From the NCBI GenBank assembly GCA_903854805.1, contig CAINXK010000588.1:1-6158 (forward strand): a stretch of DNA of 6,158 nt, in the 5' to 3' direction. The position numbers and the translations under genes were made by a program. The notes beneath the pieces were generated by a model. It was not told the origin of the DNA and ran no database searches. It worked only from the letters and a program-made list of their open reading frames with translations. The stretch comes from an uncultured Anaerolineae bacterium (GTDB taxonomy: Bacteria; Chloroflexota; Anaerolineae; Anaerolineales; Villigracilaceae). Positions 1-5,981 of the stretch are shown in pieces (the stretch's first letter is position 1; each line of letters opens with the position of its first letter).

Positions 1-437
1 CCAGCAATATGCACGGCAACAATCGCGCGGGTGCGCGGGGTAACCGCCGCGGCTACTTTTTCAGGGTCGATGCAGTAGGTGCCTGGGTCAACATCCACCA
101 GCACGGGCATGGCACCCACCGAGAGCACGGCGCTGGCGCTGGCCACAAAGGTGAAATCTGGCACGATGACTTCATCGCCCAGGCCAATCCCCAGGGCCGC
201 GATCGCAATTTCCAGGGCGGCGGTGCCGTTGGTGCAGGCAATCCCGTACTGCGCCTGCTGGTAATCCGCAAACTTCCCTTCAAATTCAAGCGTCTTGGTA
301 CCCGGCGTGCGCCACCAGACCCCACTGTGCAGGACGTCCATCAGGGCCTTTTCTTCTTTTTCATCATACTGCGGCCAGGCCGGAAATGGCACGCTCTTGC
401 TTGGCGTGCCGGAATGAATTGCAAGTTCTTTTGACAT
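1..437 (-). CDS. DegT/DnrJ/EryC1/StrS family PLP-dependent aminotransferase (N-terminal part, truncated by window edge)
   Basis: The ATG at 437-435 is preceded by a good ribosome binding site (AGGAG at 449-445), and the frame stays open to the window edge, giving 145 residues of a family usually about 370-420 long. Family members transfer an amino group, usually from Glu or Gln, to a keto-sugar or keto-cyclitol, or make AHBA-type compounds. Visible landmarks are the N-terminal PFPAWPQYDEKEEKAL segment (residues 17-32), the SGVWWRTPG stretch (38-46), the PLP-phosphate loop TNGTAAL (69-75), and GDEVIVPDFTFVASASAVL (87-105), which carries the aromatic residue that normally stacks on the cofactor. 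The catalytic lysine would lie beyond the edge, so activity cannot be judged. The PAWP opening resembles the scyllo-inosose aminotransferase/AHBA-synthase-like branch, but that subfamily call is inference. It lies 38 bases downstream of the deacetylase gene on the same strand and is probably cotranscribed with it. Confidence 0.93.
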   Translation of the reverse strand, partial: MSKELAIHSGTPSKSVPFPAWPQYDEKEEKALMDVLHSGVWWRTPGTKTLEFEGKFADYQQAQYGIACTNGTAALEIAIAALGIGLGDEVIVPDFTFVASASAVLSVGAMPVLVDVDPGTYCIDPEKVAAAVTPRTRAIVAVHIA

Positions 438-475
438 TTTTATTCTCCTGTGCTAATAATCGATTGATTACAAAA

Positions 476-1240
476 CTAGACCTGGGAGCGCCAGGTCTCC
501 ACGTTTCCATGTAACTGGGCCGGATGCACGACCTTGATCGCTTCGGCATGGCTGAATGGCTGCCCTTGGGCGGCCTTGCTCGCATTTATTTCAGTTTCCT
601 GGTCCAAAATCAGCAGGTCAGCCTCAGAAAACTGGGCCCGGTAAGCAAATAACGCCTTATGCTTGCGCGCAACAGTCTGGCTGATATCCACCACCTGGTT
701 AGGCCAGGCGCTGTTGTAATAGGCAATACCCTTGATTTCATGCGGGCTGTAATTTTGATCGATTTCAGGTTTCGTCTTGAGACGCGTGAACCCGACCAGG
801 AAAACCGCTTCCGAGGCGGCCTGACCCGTCAGAATGTGGTCGTGGTGGATCTCATACGGCAGCCACGGGTCGACCGTGATCACAAAGTCAGGCCTGAGCA
901 GGCGCAGATAACCGAGGATATCGGTGCGCAGCTGGTGGTAACCATAATCACCCGCATCCGGGTAACCCAGCCAATGCTGGCTGGCAACCCCGATATCGGC
1001 TCCGGCCTGCAGCTGCTCAGCCCTGAGCTGGGCAGTCATCTGCTCGTCACTCAAGGATTGGTCGAGCACACCCACCAGGTCATCTGTAACCGTCAGGTAA
1101 ATGATCTCGGCGCCCAGGTCGCGCAGCCGGGCAATGGTGCCGCCACAAAAGATATCGTTATCGTCATAATGCGGCTGGATGCAAAGCACGCGCTTTGCGG
1201 AAAACAAGTCAGGCTTGAGGGAGCTATAGAAGGAATCCAT
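476..1240 (-). CDS. PIG-L/LmbE family zinc-dependent N-deacetylase
   Basis: This 254-residue protein is of normal length for the PIG-L family, cytoplasmic-type, with no signal peptide. Members hydrolyse N-acetyl groups from GlcNAc-containing substrates (MshB, BshB and chitobiose deacetylase are examples). The metal-site motif PHYDD is at residues 23-27: H24 and D27 should bind zinc and D26 should be the general base. It is followed by the conserved CGGTIARL (32-39). The region RAEQLQAGADIGV leading to LGYPDAGD (73-98) matches the family pattern, and HHDH (132-135) supplies the third zinc ligand. The substrate cannot be read from sequence. The ATG at 1240 lies 9 bases after the ROK stop codon, and an AAGG ribosome binding site (1251-1248) overlaps that stop, implying translational coupling. 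The pairing with an aminotransferase downstream suggests processing of an N-acylated amino sugar or cyclitol (inference). Confidence 0.93.
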   Translation of the reverse strand: MDSFYSSLKPDLFSAKRVLCIQPHYDDNDIFCGGTIARLRDLGAEIIYLTVTDDLVGVLDQSLSDEQMTAQLRAEQLQAGADIGVASQHWLGYPDAGDYGYHQLRTDILGYLRLLRPDFVITVDPWLPYEIHHDHILTGQAASEAVFLVGFTRLKTKPEIDQNYSPHEIKGIAYYNSAWPNQVVDISQTVARKHKALFAYRAQFSEADLLILDQETEINASKAAQGQPFSHAEAIKVVHPAQLHGNVETWRSQV

Positions 1241-1249
1241 ACGCGGGCC

Positions 1250-2455
1250 TTATCGCAACTTCCGAATGGTATAGAAATGATTGGTGTCATACAGCACTTC
1301 AACAATCGCGCCCAGGGCCGTGGCACGGTAACCCAGGCTGGAAGCCACCAGGCGCGGCTTGATCGGAACCAGGTTCTCAATACGCTGCAAAATGGGCTCA
1401 ATCAACAGGTCTGTATAGCTATCCAGGCCGCTGCGCAGCACGATCAGGTCAGGATCCAACAGCGCACAGGTGTTGGCGACCGCGATCGCCAGATAATCAA
1501 CCAGCTCATTGATCAGGGTCTGCGCCCAGGGCTGATGATCCAGCATGGCCTTGAAGATACCTTCAGGCGTGGTCATCTCTGGGCTGATCGCCTGGGCTTG
1601 GGCGTGAAGCAGCTCCTGGGCGCGCTCTCGAATGGCCGCCAGCGAAGCCTGGCTTTCCAGCAGCCCAAATTTTCCGTGCCGTGTTCCAAGATATTCCTTG
1701 TTAGGCAAGAAGTAGCCAATCTCACCTGCCAGCGAATTTGAGCTGCGGTACAGCGAGCCATCGATAATGATCCCGGCCCCGATGCCATTCCCGATGGTGA
1801 TGAAAACCAGGTTGCGCGCGTTTTGATCCACACCAAACCAGAGCTCACCCAGCGCCGCCAGGTTAACGTCGTTATCAATCACAACCGGGATGTTAAAGCG
1901 CGTAAATAATTTCTCTTTTAACGGATAATCGATCCAATTTTGGACCGGGTCCGAGATCACGATCCCATCCTGGTGGTTGGTATGGCCCTGGGTACCCACC
2001 GCCAGCCCCAGGATCCTGCGCCCGCTCAGCGCTTCGTTCCCAACCAGGCCATCGATCAGATCCACCAGGCGCGCATAAGAATCCTCAGCCGCGGCAGGCT
2101 GGTTATCGACCTTTTTTTCAACCAGAATCGTGCCGCTCAAATCCGTAACAGCGCCGTAGATATCGGTGCCGCCCAGATCGATCCCCACAATCAGATTATC
2201 CTTGGAATTAATTTCAAGCAGTGGGCGCCGGCGTCCACCGCTGAATTCTTTCTCACCGGTCGAAATCACCAGGCCTTCATCGATCAACTCAGCGACGATG
2301 CGCATGACGGTCGGCAGGCTGAAATGCAAATCCCGGGCAATCGACGGACGCGAAGTAGCCCCCTGGCGGCGGATATAATCCAGAATAGCAGACTGGTTGA
2401 TGATGTGCATCTTATTCACAGTCAGCGTGTTTTCTCGGAGCAATCCTTTTTTCAT
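1250..2455 (-). CDS. ROK family transcriptional regulator (XylR/NagC type) lacking the zinc-binding cysteines
   Basis: This 401-residue protein has a winged helix-turn-helix at about residues 17-80 (NQSAILDYIRRQGATSR then LHFSLPTVMRIVAELIDEGLV). It is followed by a ROK sugar-kinase-like domain, as in NagC, Mlc and XylR. Visible ROK landmarks are the phosphate loop GIDLGGTD (91-98), IDNDVN (193-198) containing the Asp that is the catalytic base in ROK kinases, and the glycine-rich GNGIGAGIIIDG (222-233). The usual GEIGH histidine is Y248, and the CxCGxxGCxE zinc motif is degenerate at 258-267 (TRHGKFGLLE), with all three cysteines replaced. It therefore probably senses a sugar-like ligand rather than acting as an efficient kinase (inference). 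The ATG at 2455 has a modest AGG upstream; the internal ATG at codon 16 has no ribosome binding site. The promoter upstream is covered by a perfect palindrome, suggesting autoregulation and control of the two downstream genes. Confidence 0.95.
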   Translation of the reverse strand: MKKGLLRENTLTVNKMHIINQSAILDYIRRQGATSRPSIARDLHFSLPTVMRIVAELIDEGLVISTGEKEFSGGRRRPLLEINSKDNLIVGIDLGGTDIYGAVTDLSGTILVEKKVDNQPAAAEDSYARLVDLIDGLVGNEALSGRRILGLAVGTQGHTNHQDGIVISDPVQNWIDYPLKEKLFTRFNIPVVIDNDVNLAALGELWFGVDQNARNLVFITIGNGIGAGIIIDGSLYRSSNSLAGEIGYFLPNKEYLGTRHGKFGLLESQASLAAIRERAQELLHAQAQAISPEMTTPEGIFKAMLDHQPWAQTLINELVDYLAIAVANTCALLDPDLIVLRSGLDSYTDLLIEPILQRIENLVPIKPRLVASSLGYRATALGAIVEVLYDTNHFYTIRKLR

Positions 2456-2520
2456 TGGAGCCTGCCATCCTGAGGTAAATTACGATTGAAAAGCGTTCTA
2501 TTTCATGGGGAATGATATGA

Positions 2521-2565
2521 ATAATAACGGTTACTTACTAAAGTTTAGTAAGTAACCGTTATTAT
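2521..2565. promoter_or_regulatory. Perfect 22-bp inverted repeat, probable ROK operator
   Basis: The arms 2521-2542 and 2544-2565 are exact reverse complements around a single G at 2543; the inner part reads TTACTTACTAAA-G-TTTAGTAAGTAA. The palindrome includes five of the six bases of the -10 box and the expected start point of the ROK promoter, a standard position for a repressor to block transcription. ROK regulators typically bind AT-rich palindromes near their own gene, so the adjacent ROK protein is the obvious candidate (inference). Because the start point lies inside it, the transcript would also begin with a 12-bp hairpin. There is no T-run suited to a terminator. Confidence 0.8.
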
Positions 2566-2574
2566 AACGATTAC
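2552..2574. repeat. Second, overlapping imperfect palindrome sharing the GTAACCGTTAT half-site
   Basis: GTAACCGTTAT (2552-2562) and ATAACGATTAC (2564-2574) form an inverted repeat with 10 of 11 positions matching around T2563. The first half-site is also the outer part of the right arm of the larger palindrome, whose left arm carries the third copy, ATAACGGTTAC (2524-2534). The element therefore occurs three times in alternating orientation across the promoter, reaching into the spacer between the -10 and -35 boxes. It may allow more than one dimer, or a second regulator, to bind. Confidence 0.6.
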
Positions 2575-2588
2575 AGCCAGTTTGTCAA
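2561..2588 (-). promoter_or_regulatory. Consensus sigma-70 promoter for the ROK-deacetylase-aminotransferase unit
   Basis: Read on the minus strand, a perfect -35 box TTGACA (2588-2583) is followed after 16 bases by a perfect -10 box TATAAT (2566-2561). The predicted start of transcription is near 2555-2553, leaving an untranslated leader of about 100 bases before the ROK ATG at 2455. The match to consensus is seen directly; use in vivo is inferred. A promoter this strong in front of a regulator is consistent with a repressed promoter, and the -10 box lies inside the palindrome at 2521-2565. Confidence 0.8.
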
Positions 2589-2622
2589 GCAGGGTCTGGC
2601 AACCACCCATAGACAAGCTGGC
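2576..2622. repeat. Imperfect inverted repeat containing the -35 box
   Basis: GCCAGTTTGTC (2576-2586) and GACAAGCTGGC (2612-2622) pair at 10 of 11 positions. The 25-base loop has an inner GGGT/ACCC stem (2592-2595 with 2605-2608). It lies about 80 bases past the stop codon of the permease gene and could form the 3' end structure of the transporter transcript. No T-run follows on the minus strand, so it is not a standard intrinsic terminator. The right half as transcribed contains TTGACA of the ROK promoter. Confidence 0.4.
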
Positions 2623-2702
2623 GCCAGGGAAAAATCAGAAAGGACGTTGACCGGTGGAAAAATGCCAGGGATCATCCTGATAGCCTTCAAACAGATAATT
2701 GA

Positions 2703-3581
2703 TCAGCCTTTTAGACCGCTGAGTACCACCCCGCGAATAAAATAACGCTGCAGGAAGATAAAAAGGATCAAGATCGGAATGGTTGCGATGGTAGATCCGG
2801 CCATTAACAGGTTGTAAGCTGTGCCATGCAAGGTCTGAAACTCGGTCAGCCCCAGCGAAACCGTGCGCATATCAGGTTTTGTAATGATAATTAATGGCCA
2901 CAACAAGTTGTTCCAACTATCCAGGAAGGTGAAAATTGCCAGCGTCACCAAAGGAGTCTTTGAAAGCGGCAAGATAACATGCAAGAAAATCCCAAATTCA
3001 CTATCGCCGTCAATCCGGGCAGCGTCTAATAATTCATTGGGAATTGAAAGAATGAATTGGCGCATCAAAAACACCCCAAAAGCACTGATCGCCCACGGAA
3101 TGATCAACCCCTGGTAGGTATTCAACCAGCCAAAATTCCGAACAATGATGAACAGCGGTACCATGATAGCCTGGAATGGGATCATGAGAGTGCTCAGGAT
3201 CGCTATGAATAAAAAGTTTTTACCCCTGAAACTATATTTAGCAAATCCAAAACCTGTCAAAGCTGCAAAAAAAACATTTAAGACCGTAGTACAGACACCC
3301 ACAATCAGGCTATTGAGGAAGTAGCGCCCAAATGGGGCAATCTTCATGGCATCCGAATAATTCCCCGGGACAAATGGAGATGGGATCCATTGAAAGGGTG
3401 TTTTAAAAATATCATTGGTCTGTTTAAAAGAGCTGGATAACATATAAAAAACGGGCAGAAAGAAAACGAATCCTCCCAATATGACGGCTAGAATAATCAC
3501 CGACCTTGAGGATAAAATCGAAGCCCATCTATTGCCTAAATATGGTTGAACGCGATTAGCTTTTTCATCAACAGGTTTCAT
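2703..3581 (-). CDS. Carbohydrate ABC transporter permease, MalG type (CUT1 family)
   Basis: This 292-residue inner-membrane protein has the usual length and six predicted membrane segments of MalG/UgpE-type permeases (about residues 27-49, 88-113, 122-148, 155-174, 207-232 and 259-281). The cytoplasmic EAA loop that docks the ATPase is clear at 183-205 (ELLDAARIDGDSEFGIF then HVILP), and the C-terminus GVVLSGLKG is typical of the subfamily. It should form the translocation pore with the permease encoded immediately upstream. The ATG at 3581 has an AGAGG ribosome binding site 5 bases ahead and lies 21 bases after the stop of the upstream permease, so the two are surely cotranscribed. Sugar specificity cannot be read from the permease. 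It is the last gene of the transporter unit, followed by a 247-base regulatory gap. Confidence 0.96.
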   Translation of the reverse strand: MKPVDEKANRVQPYLGNRWASILSSRSVIILAVILGGFVFFLPVFYMLSSSFKQTNDIFKTPFQWIPSPFVPGNYSDAMKIAPFGRYFLNSLIVGVCTTVLNVFFAALTGFGFAKYSFRGKNFLFIAILSTLMIPFQAIMVPLFIIVRNFGWLNTYQGLIIPWAISAFGVFLMRQFILSIPNELLDAARIDGDSEFGIFLHVILPLSKTPLVTLAIFTFLDSWNNLLWPLIIITKPDMRTVSLGLTEFQTLHGTAYNLLMAGSTIATIPILILFIFLQRYFIRGVVLSGLKG

Positions 3582-3602
3582 CCACGCCTCTTTGGGCCTT
3601 CG

Positions 3603-4514
3603 CTAAACATAGGTGATATCTTCCGTGCGCACAAACCTGAACTGGATCAGCGTCAGGATCATAATGAATATGAACATGATAATGGACATCGCCGAAGCAT
3701 AGCCCATATATTGGTATTGAAAAGCGTTCAGATATATAAAAAGTGATATGACGTTTGTGGCGTCACTGGGGCCGCCTTTTGTCATGACGTACTGGTAAGT
3801 GAAAGTCTGAAAGAAATTAATAATTGAAATTACCACCACCAGCAATGTAGTGGGTTTAAGCAACGGCAGGGTAATGTACCAAAAGGATTGGGCTGAATTA
3901 GCGCCATCCACCCTGGCCGCATCATAGAAATCATCTGGTATATTTTGCAACCCGGCAATAAAAATAACCATGTAAAAACCAACCGACTGCCAAATATTCA
4001 GGATAATTAACGCCCAAGGAGCCATGCTGCCACTGGTGATCCAGCGTGGAGTATCCTGGATAAATGGCCCGAGCAAAGTATTAATCAAGCCAGATGGATG
4101 ATAGAGCAGCCGCCAGACAATGGAGACCACAACGCCCGAAAAAACGATTGGCAGGAAATACAGGGTGCGGACAAAATCGCGACCGATAAAATTACGCTGC
4201 AAGACCAAAGCCAGACCTAACGAAAGCAGGATCGTCGGTATGGTGCTGCCAATCACAAAACCCATGGTATTGTTGATCGTGATTTTGAAGCGCGCATCCG
4301 ACAACATGCGGGCATAGTTTTCCAGACCAACAAATTTCGGATCATTCATTAAGTTGTAATCTGTAAAACTGATAAAAAAAGCATTGATCATCGGGTAAAA
4401 AGCGAAGATGGCAAAAAATATGAAGGCTGGCAAGACAAACGACAATCCCCACAGGGATTGTTTCGTATAAATGGTCAGACCCTTTTTCTTTTGGATCGGA
4501 GTTGTTATTGTCAT
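3603..4514 (-). CDS. Carbohydrate ABC transporter permease, MalF type (CUT1 family)
   Basis: The product is 303 residues, an inner-membrane permease with six predicted membrane segments (about 21-43, 83-105, 118-138, 166-190, 222-240 and 275-293). This is the short form, without the large periplasmic insert of enterobacterial MalF. The EAA loop is at 195-219 (DFYDAARVDGANSAQSFWYI then TLPLL), followed by the conserved FQTFTYQYVMTKGGPSDAT stretch typical of UgpA/LacF-like subunits. I chose the ATG at 4514 because GAGGTG (4523-4518) sits 3 bases before it. The in-frame TTG at 4529 would add five residues but has no ribosome binding site and lies at the foot of a stable hairpin. It should pair with the MalG-type subunit downstream and receive substrate from the lipoprotein encoded upstream. 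Confidence 0.95.
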   Translation of the reverse strand: MTITTPIQKKKGLTIYTKQSLWGLSFVLPAFIFFAIFAFYPMINAFFISFTDYNLMNDPKFVGLENYARMLSDARFKITINNTMGFVIGSTIPTILLSLGLALVLQRNFIGRDFVRTLYFLPIVFSGVVVSIVWRLLYHPSGLINTLLGPFIQDTPRWITSGSMAPWALIILNIWQSVGFYMVIFIAGLQNIPDDFYDAARVDGANSAQSFWYITLPLLKPTTLLVVVISIINFFQTFTYQYVMTKGGPSDATNVISLFIYLNAFQYQYMGYASAMSIIMFIFIMILTLIQFRFVRTEDITYV

Positions 4515-4517
4515 CTG

Positions 4518-4523
4518 CACCTC
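4518..4523 (-). promoter_or_regulatory. Ribosome binding site deciding the MalF-type permease start
   Basis: GAGGTG followed by CAG and then ATG (4514-4512) is a strong Shine-Dalgarno match. It argues against the upstream in-frame TTG at 4529-4527, which would place this site inside the coding sequence. Confidence 0.75.
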
Positions 4524-4528
4524 GTGCA

Positions 4529-4563
4529 ACCCCAGGGAGGCAGGTTATGTGCCTCCCCGGGGT
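4529..4563 (-). other. Intercistronic RNA hairpin between binding-protein and permease genes
   Basis: In the minus-strand transcript, 4563-4550 (ACCCCGGGGAGGCA) pairs with 4542-4529 (TGCCTCCCTGGGGT). The stem is 14 bp with one G-U wobble, and the 7-base loop is at 4549-4543. No T-run follows, so it is probably not a full terminator. By analogy with malE-malF and similar operons, such a hairpin can protect the 3' end of the abundant binding-protein mRNA and lower expression of the permeases (inference). It ends just before the permease ribosome binding site and leaves that site unpaired. Confidence 0.7.
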
Positions 4564-4597
4564 CCGTTATACTAATCAGAAAAAACTTTGCCTGGCT

Positions 4598-5938
4598 TTA
4601 TTTTTGCACCAGAAGAGCGTCAATTTCTGCTTTTGCCTGGTCCAAAGATGCCTGAACAGGCGCCCGATCAAGGACCGCCCGTTGAACCGCCCGGACAAGA
4701 GCATCCGCAATTTCAAAAGATTTGGGATGGGTTGGCCAATAAGGGGTACCCTTCATATCTTCCAGGAAGACATTCAGGAAAGGCGTATTTTTGAAGGTGT
4801 CTGAATTAGTCATCGCGATGGTTGGCTGAAGCAAACCGCCAGCCTTGAGGTAATCCTCCGGATGCGAAGACAATTCCTTGATCAGTTTTGTGCAGACTAA
4901 TTGTTTCTCTGGAGTGCTCTTGGAGTTAACAAACAGGCCGTAAGCATACAGGAAGGAACCGGTCTTGTTGACGGCATCTTTCCAACGCGGCATTGGCATG
5001 ACCACAAACTTGTCGGCAGTCGGGCTTTTTTGTTCCGCGAGATAAGGACCGTACCAGGAACCGCCCAGGAACATACCCACCGAAGCATCACCAAACGCAA
5101 GGAACCCAACAGTCAGTGAGGGATCTCCCAGCTTTTCTTTGACCACCCAATCCTGTTGGAATTGAAGCGATTTTACCCAGGGTTCAGTATTGACCATCGC
5201 CTGGGTTTCATCGGCGTTGAGGATGGTGCCCCCCAACTGGTAAGCCATGCCTGCCAACGACATCGCAGGAGAGGTGGCGTCATCAGCCTGTCCATACGTA
5301 AAATCGAACATTCGGCGGGTTAATTTTTCGCCTTCAAAAGTTGTCAACTGCTTGCCCATGGGAACCATATCCTCCCACGTTGTTGGCATATTCTTATCGA
5401 CAGCCAACCCGGCATCCGTGAACATTTGTTTATTCACAAACATGGCGTAATTGCTTACTTCAGATGGCATGGCATAAAGCTTATTATCTTTGATCAAACC
5501 GTTCAGCGTACCTTCAACATAGGTTTTCTTGATCTCGTCAATATTGCTAAAACCAAGCACGCCCAGGTCAAGAGGCGACACAGCGCCTTGCGCCAAGAGA
5601 CGACCGGCACTGAAGTTCAACAAATTGAAACAATCCGGGCCTTCGCCGCCAGCCATGGCAGTGGTGAGCTTGGTCAGATATTGCACATCATCCCCAGGGC
5701 CAAGCACATAGTCAATCTCCACCCCAGGATTATCTTTTTTAAATGTTTCCATAAAACTGCGGTCAAGCTTTTCGCGCGGGGCAAAATCATGTGACCAGAA
5801 CGAAATCTTGATAGCCTGGGCTGGTGCCTGGGTGGCTGGCGCAGCCGCAGGAGATGTTGGCGCAGCTGGCGAAGCACAAGCTGCCAAAAGTGACAGAATT
5901 ACAAGACAAGCGAAAACAGCCAAAATTTTACTCTTCAT
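4598..5938 (-). CDS. ABC transporter extracellular solute-binding protein (family 1), lipoprotein
   Basis: This 446-residue protein captures the substrate outside the membrane and delivers it to the two permeases encoded downstream. It starts with a short lipoprotein signal peptide (MKSK, then a hydrophobic core at residues 5-18) and a lipobox LAAC (18-21), with C21 as the expected lipidated residue. An Ala/Pro/Ser/Thr-rich linker at 22-42 leads into KISFWSHDF, the usual first strand of MalE-like domains. TAMAGGEGPDCFNL, LYAMPSEVSNYAMFVNKQMF, and FGDASVGMFLGGSWYGPYL are typical of sugar-binding family 1. The ATG at 5938 has an AAGGAG ribosome binding site at 5951-5946. The gene begins 43 bases after the stop of the upstream gene, with no obvious promoter between, so cotranscription is likely. 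The ligand is unknown; a mono- or oligosaccharide or a derivative is expected. Confidence 0.96.
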   Translation of the reverse strand: MKSKILAVFACLVILSLLAACASPAAPTSPAAAPATQAPAQAIKISFWSHDFAPREKLDRSFMETFKKDNPGVEIDYVLGPGDDVQYLTKLTTAMAGGEGPDCFNLLNFSAGRLLAQGAVSPLDLGVLGFSNIDEIKKTYVEGTLNGLIKDNKLYAMPSEVSNYAMFVNKQMFTDAGLAVDKNMPTTWEDMVPMGKQLTTFEGEKLTRRMFDFTYGQADDATSPAMSLAGMAYQLGGTILNADETQAMVNTEPWVKSLQFQQDWVVKEKLGDPSLTVGFLAFGDASVGMFLGGSWYGPYLAEQKSPTADKFVVMPMPRWKDAVNKTGSFLYAYGLFVNSKSTPEKQLVCTKLIKELSSHPEDYLKAGGLLQPTIAMTNSDTFKNTPFLNVFLEDMKGTPYWPTHPKSFEIADALVRAVQRAVLDRAPVQASLDQAKAEIDALLVQK

Positions 5939-5981
5939 TTAAGATCTCCTTTGGGGGTTGAATGGATTGGGACTTTTCATG

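Larger units (their letters stand above)
2456..2702. other. Intergenic region between permease and ROK genes: promoter, operator and hairpins, no gene
   Basis: This 247-base gap is the longest non-coding stretch in the window. It holds the ROK promoter and its palindromic operator (about 2521-2588), an imperfect inverted repeat (2576-2622), and a leader of about 100 bases before the ROK start. The part just after the permease stop (2702-2623) shows no convincing gene and only a weak 4-bp hairpin before a T5 run. Confidence 0.8.

Noticed and set aside
9..434. Plus-strand open frame of 141 codons at the left edge.
   Set aside because: It is antisense to the DegT aminotransferase, whose motifs (TNGTAAL, GDEVIVPDFTF) are unmistakable.
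438..475. Small AATCGATT palindrome in the deacetylase-aminotransferase gap, considered as an operator.
   Set aside because: It is only 8 bp in AT-rich sequence and no promoter boxes accompany it.
659..1741. Long plus-strand open frame of 360 codons opposite the deacetylase and ROK genes.
   Set aside because: It runs antisense across two well-supported genes with clear family motifs and across their junction. Its translation shows no domain and is rich in Gln, Arg and His, as expected of an antisense shadow.
2658..2679. Short CAGG/CCTG hairpin followed on the minus strand by CATTTTT, considered as a terminator for the transporter operon.
   Set aside because: The stem is only 4 bp, perhaps 5 with a wobble, too weak for a convincing intrinsic terminator.
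2635..2702. A 22-codon open run after the permease stop on the minus strand, ending DDPWHFSTGQRPF.
   Set aside because: It has no start codon or ribosome binding site of its own and is only reachable by a frameshift at the end of a permease that already has a normal C-terminus. It may be a relic but is too short to support.
5939..5980. A 13-codon leader frame (ATG at 5980, MKSPNPFNPQRRS) whose TAA directly abuts the binding-protein ATG.
   Set aside because: There is no ribosome binding site before this ATG, and the strong AAGGAG clearly serves the ATG at 5938.
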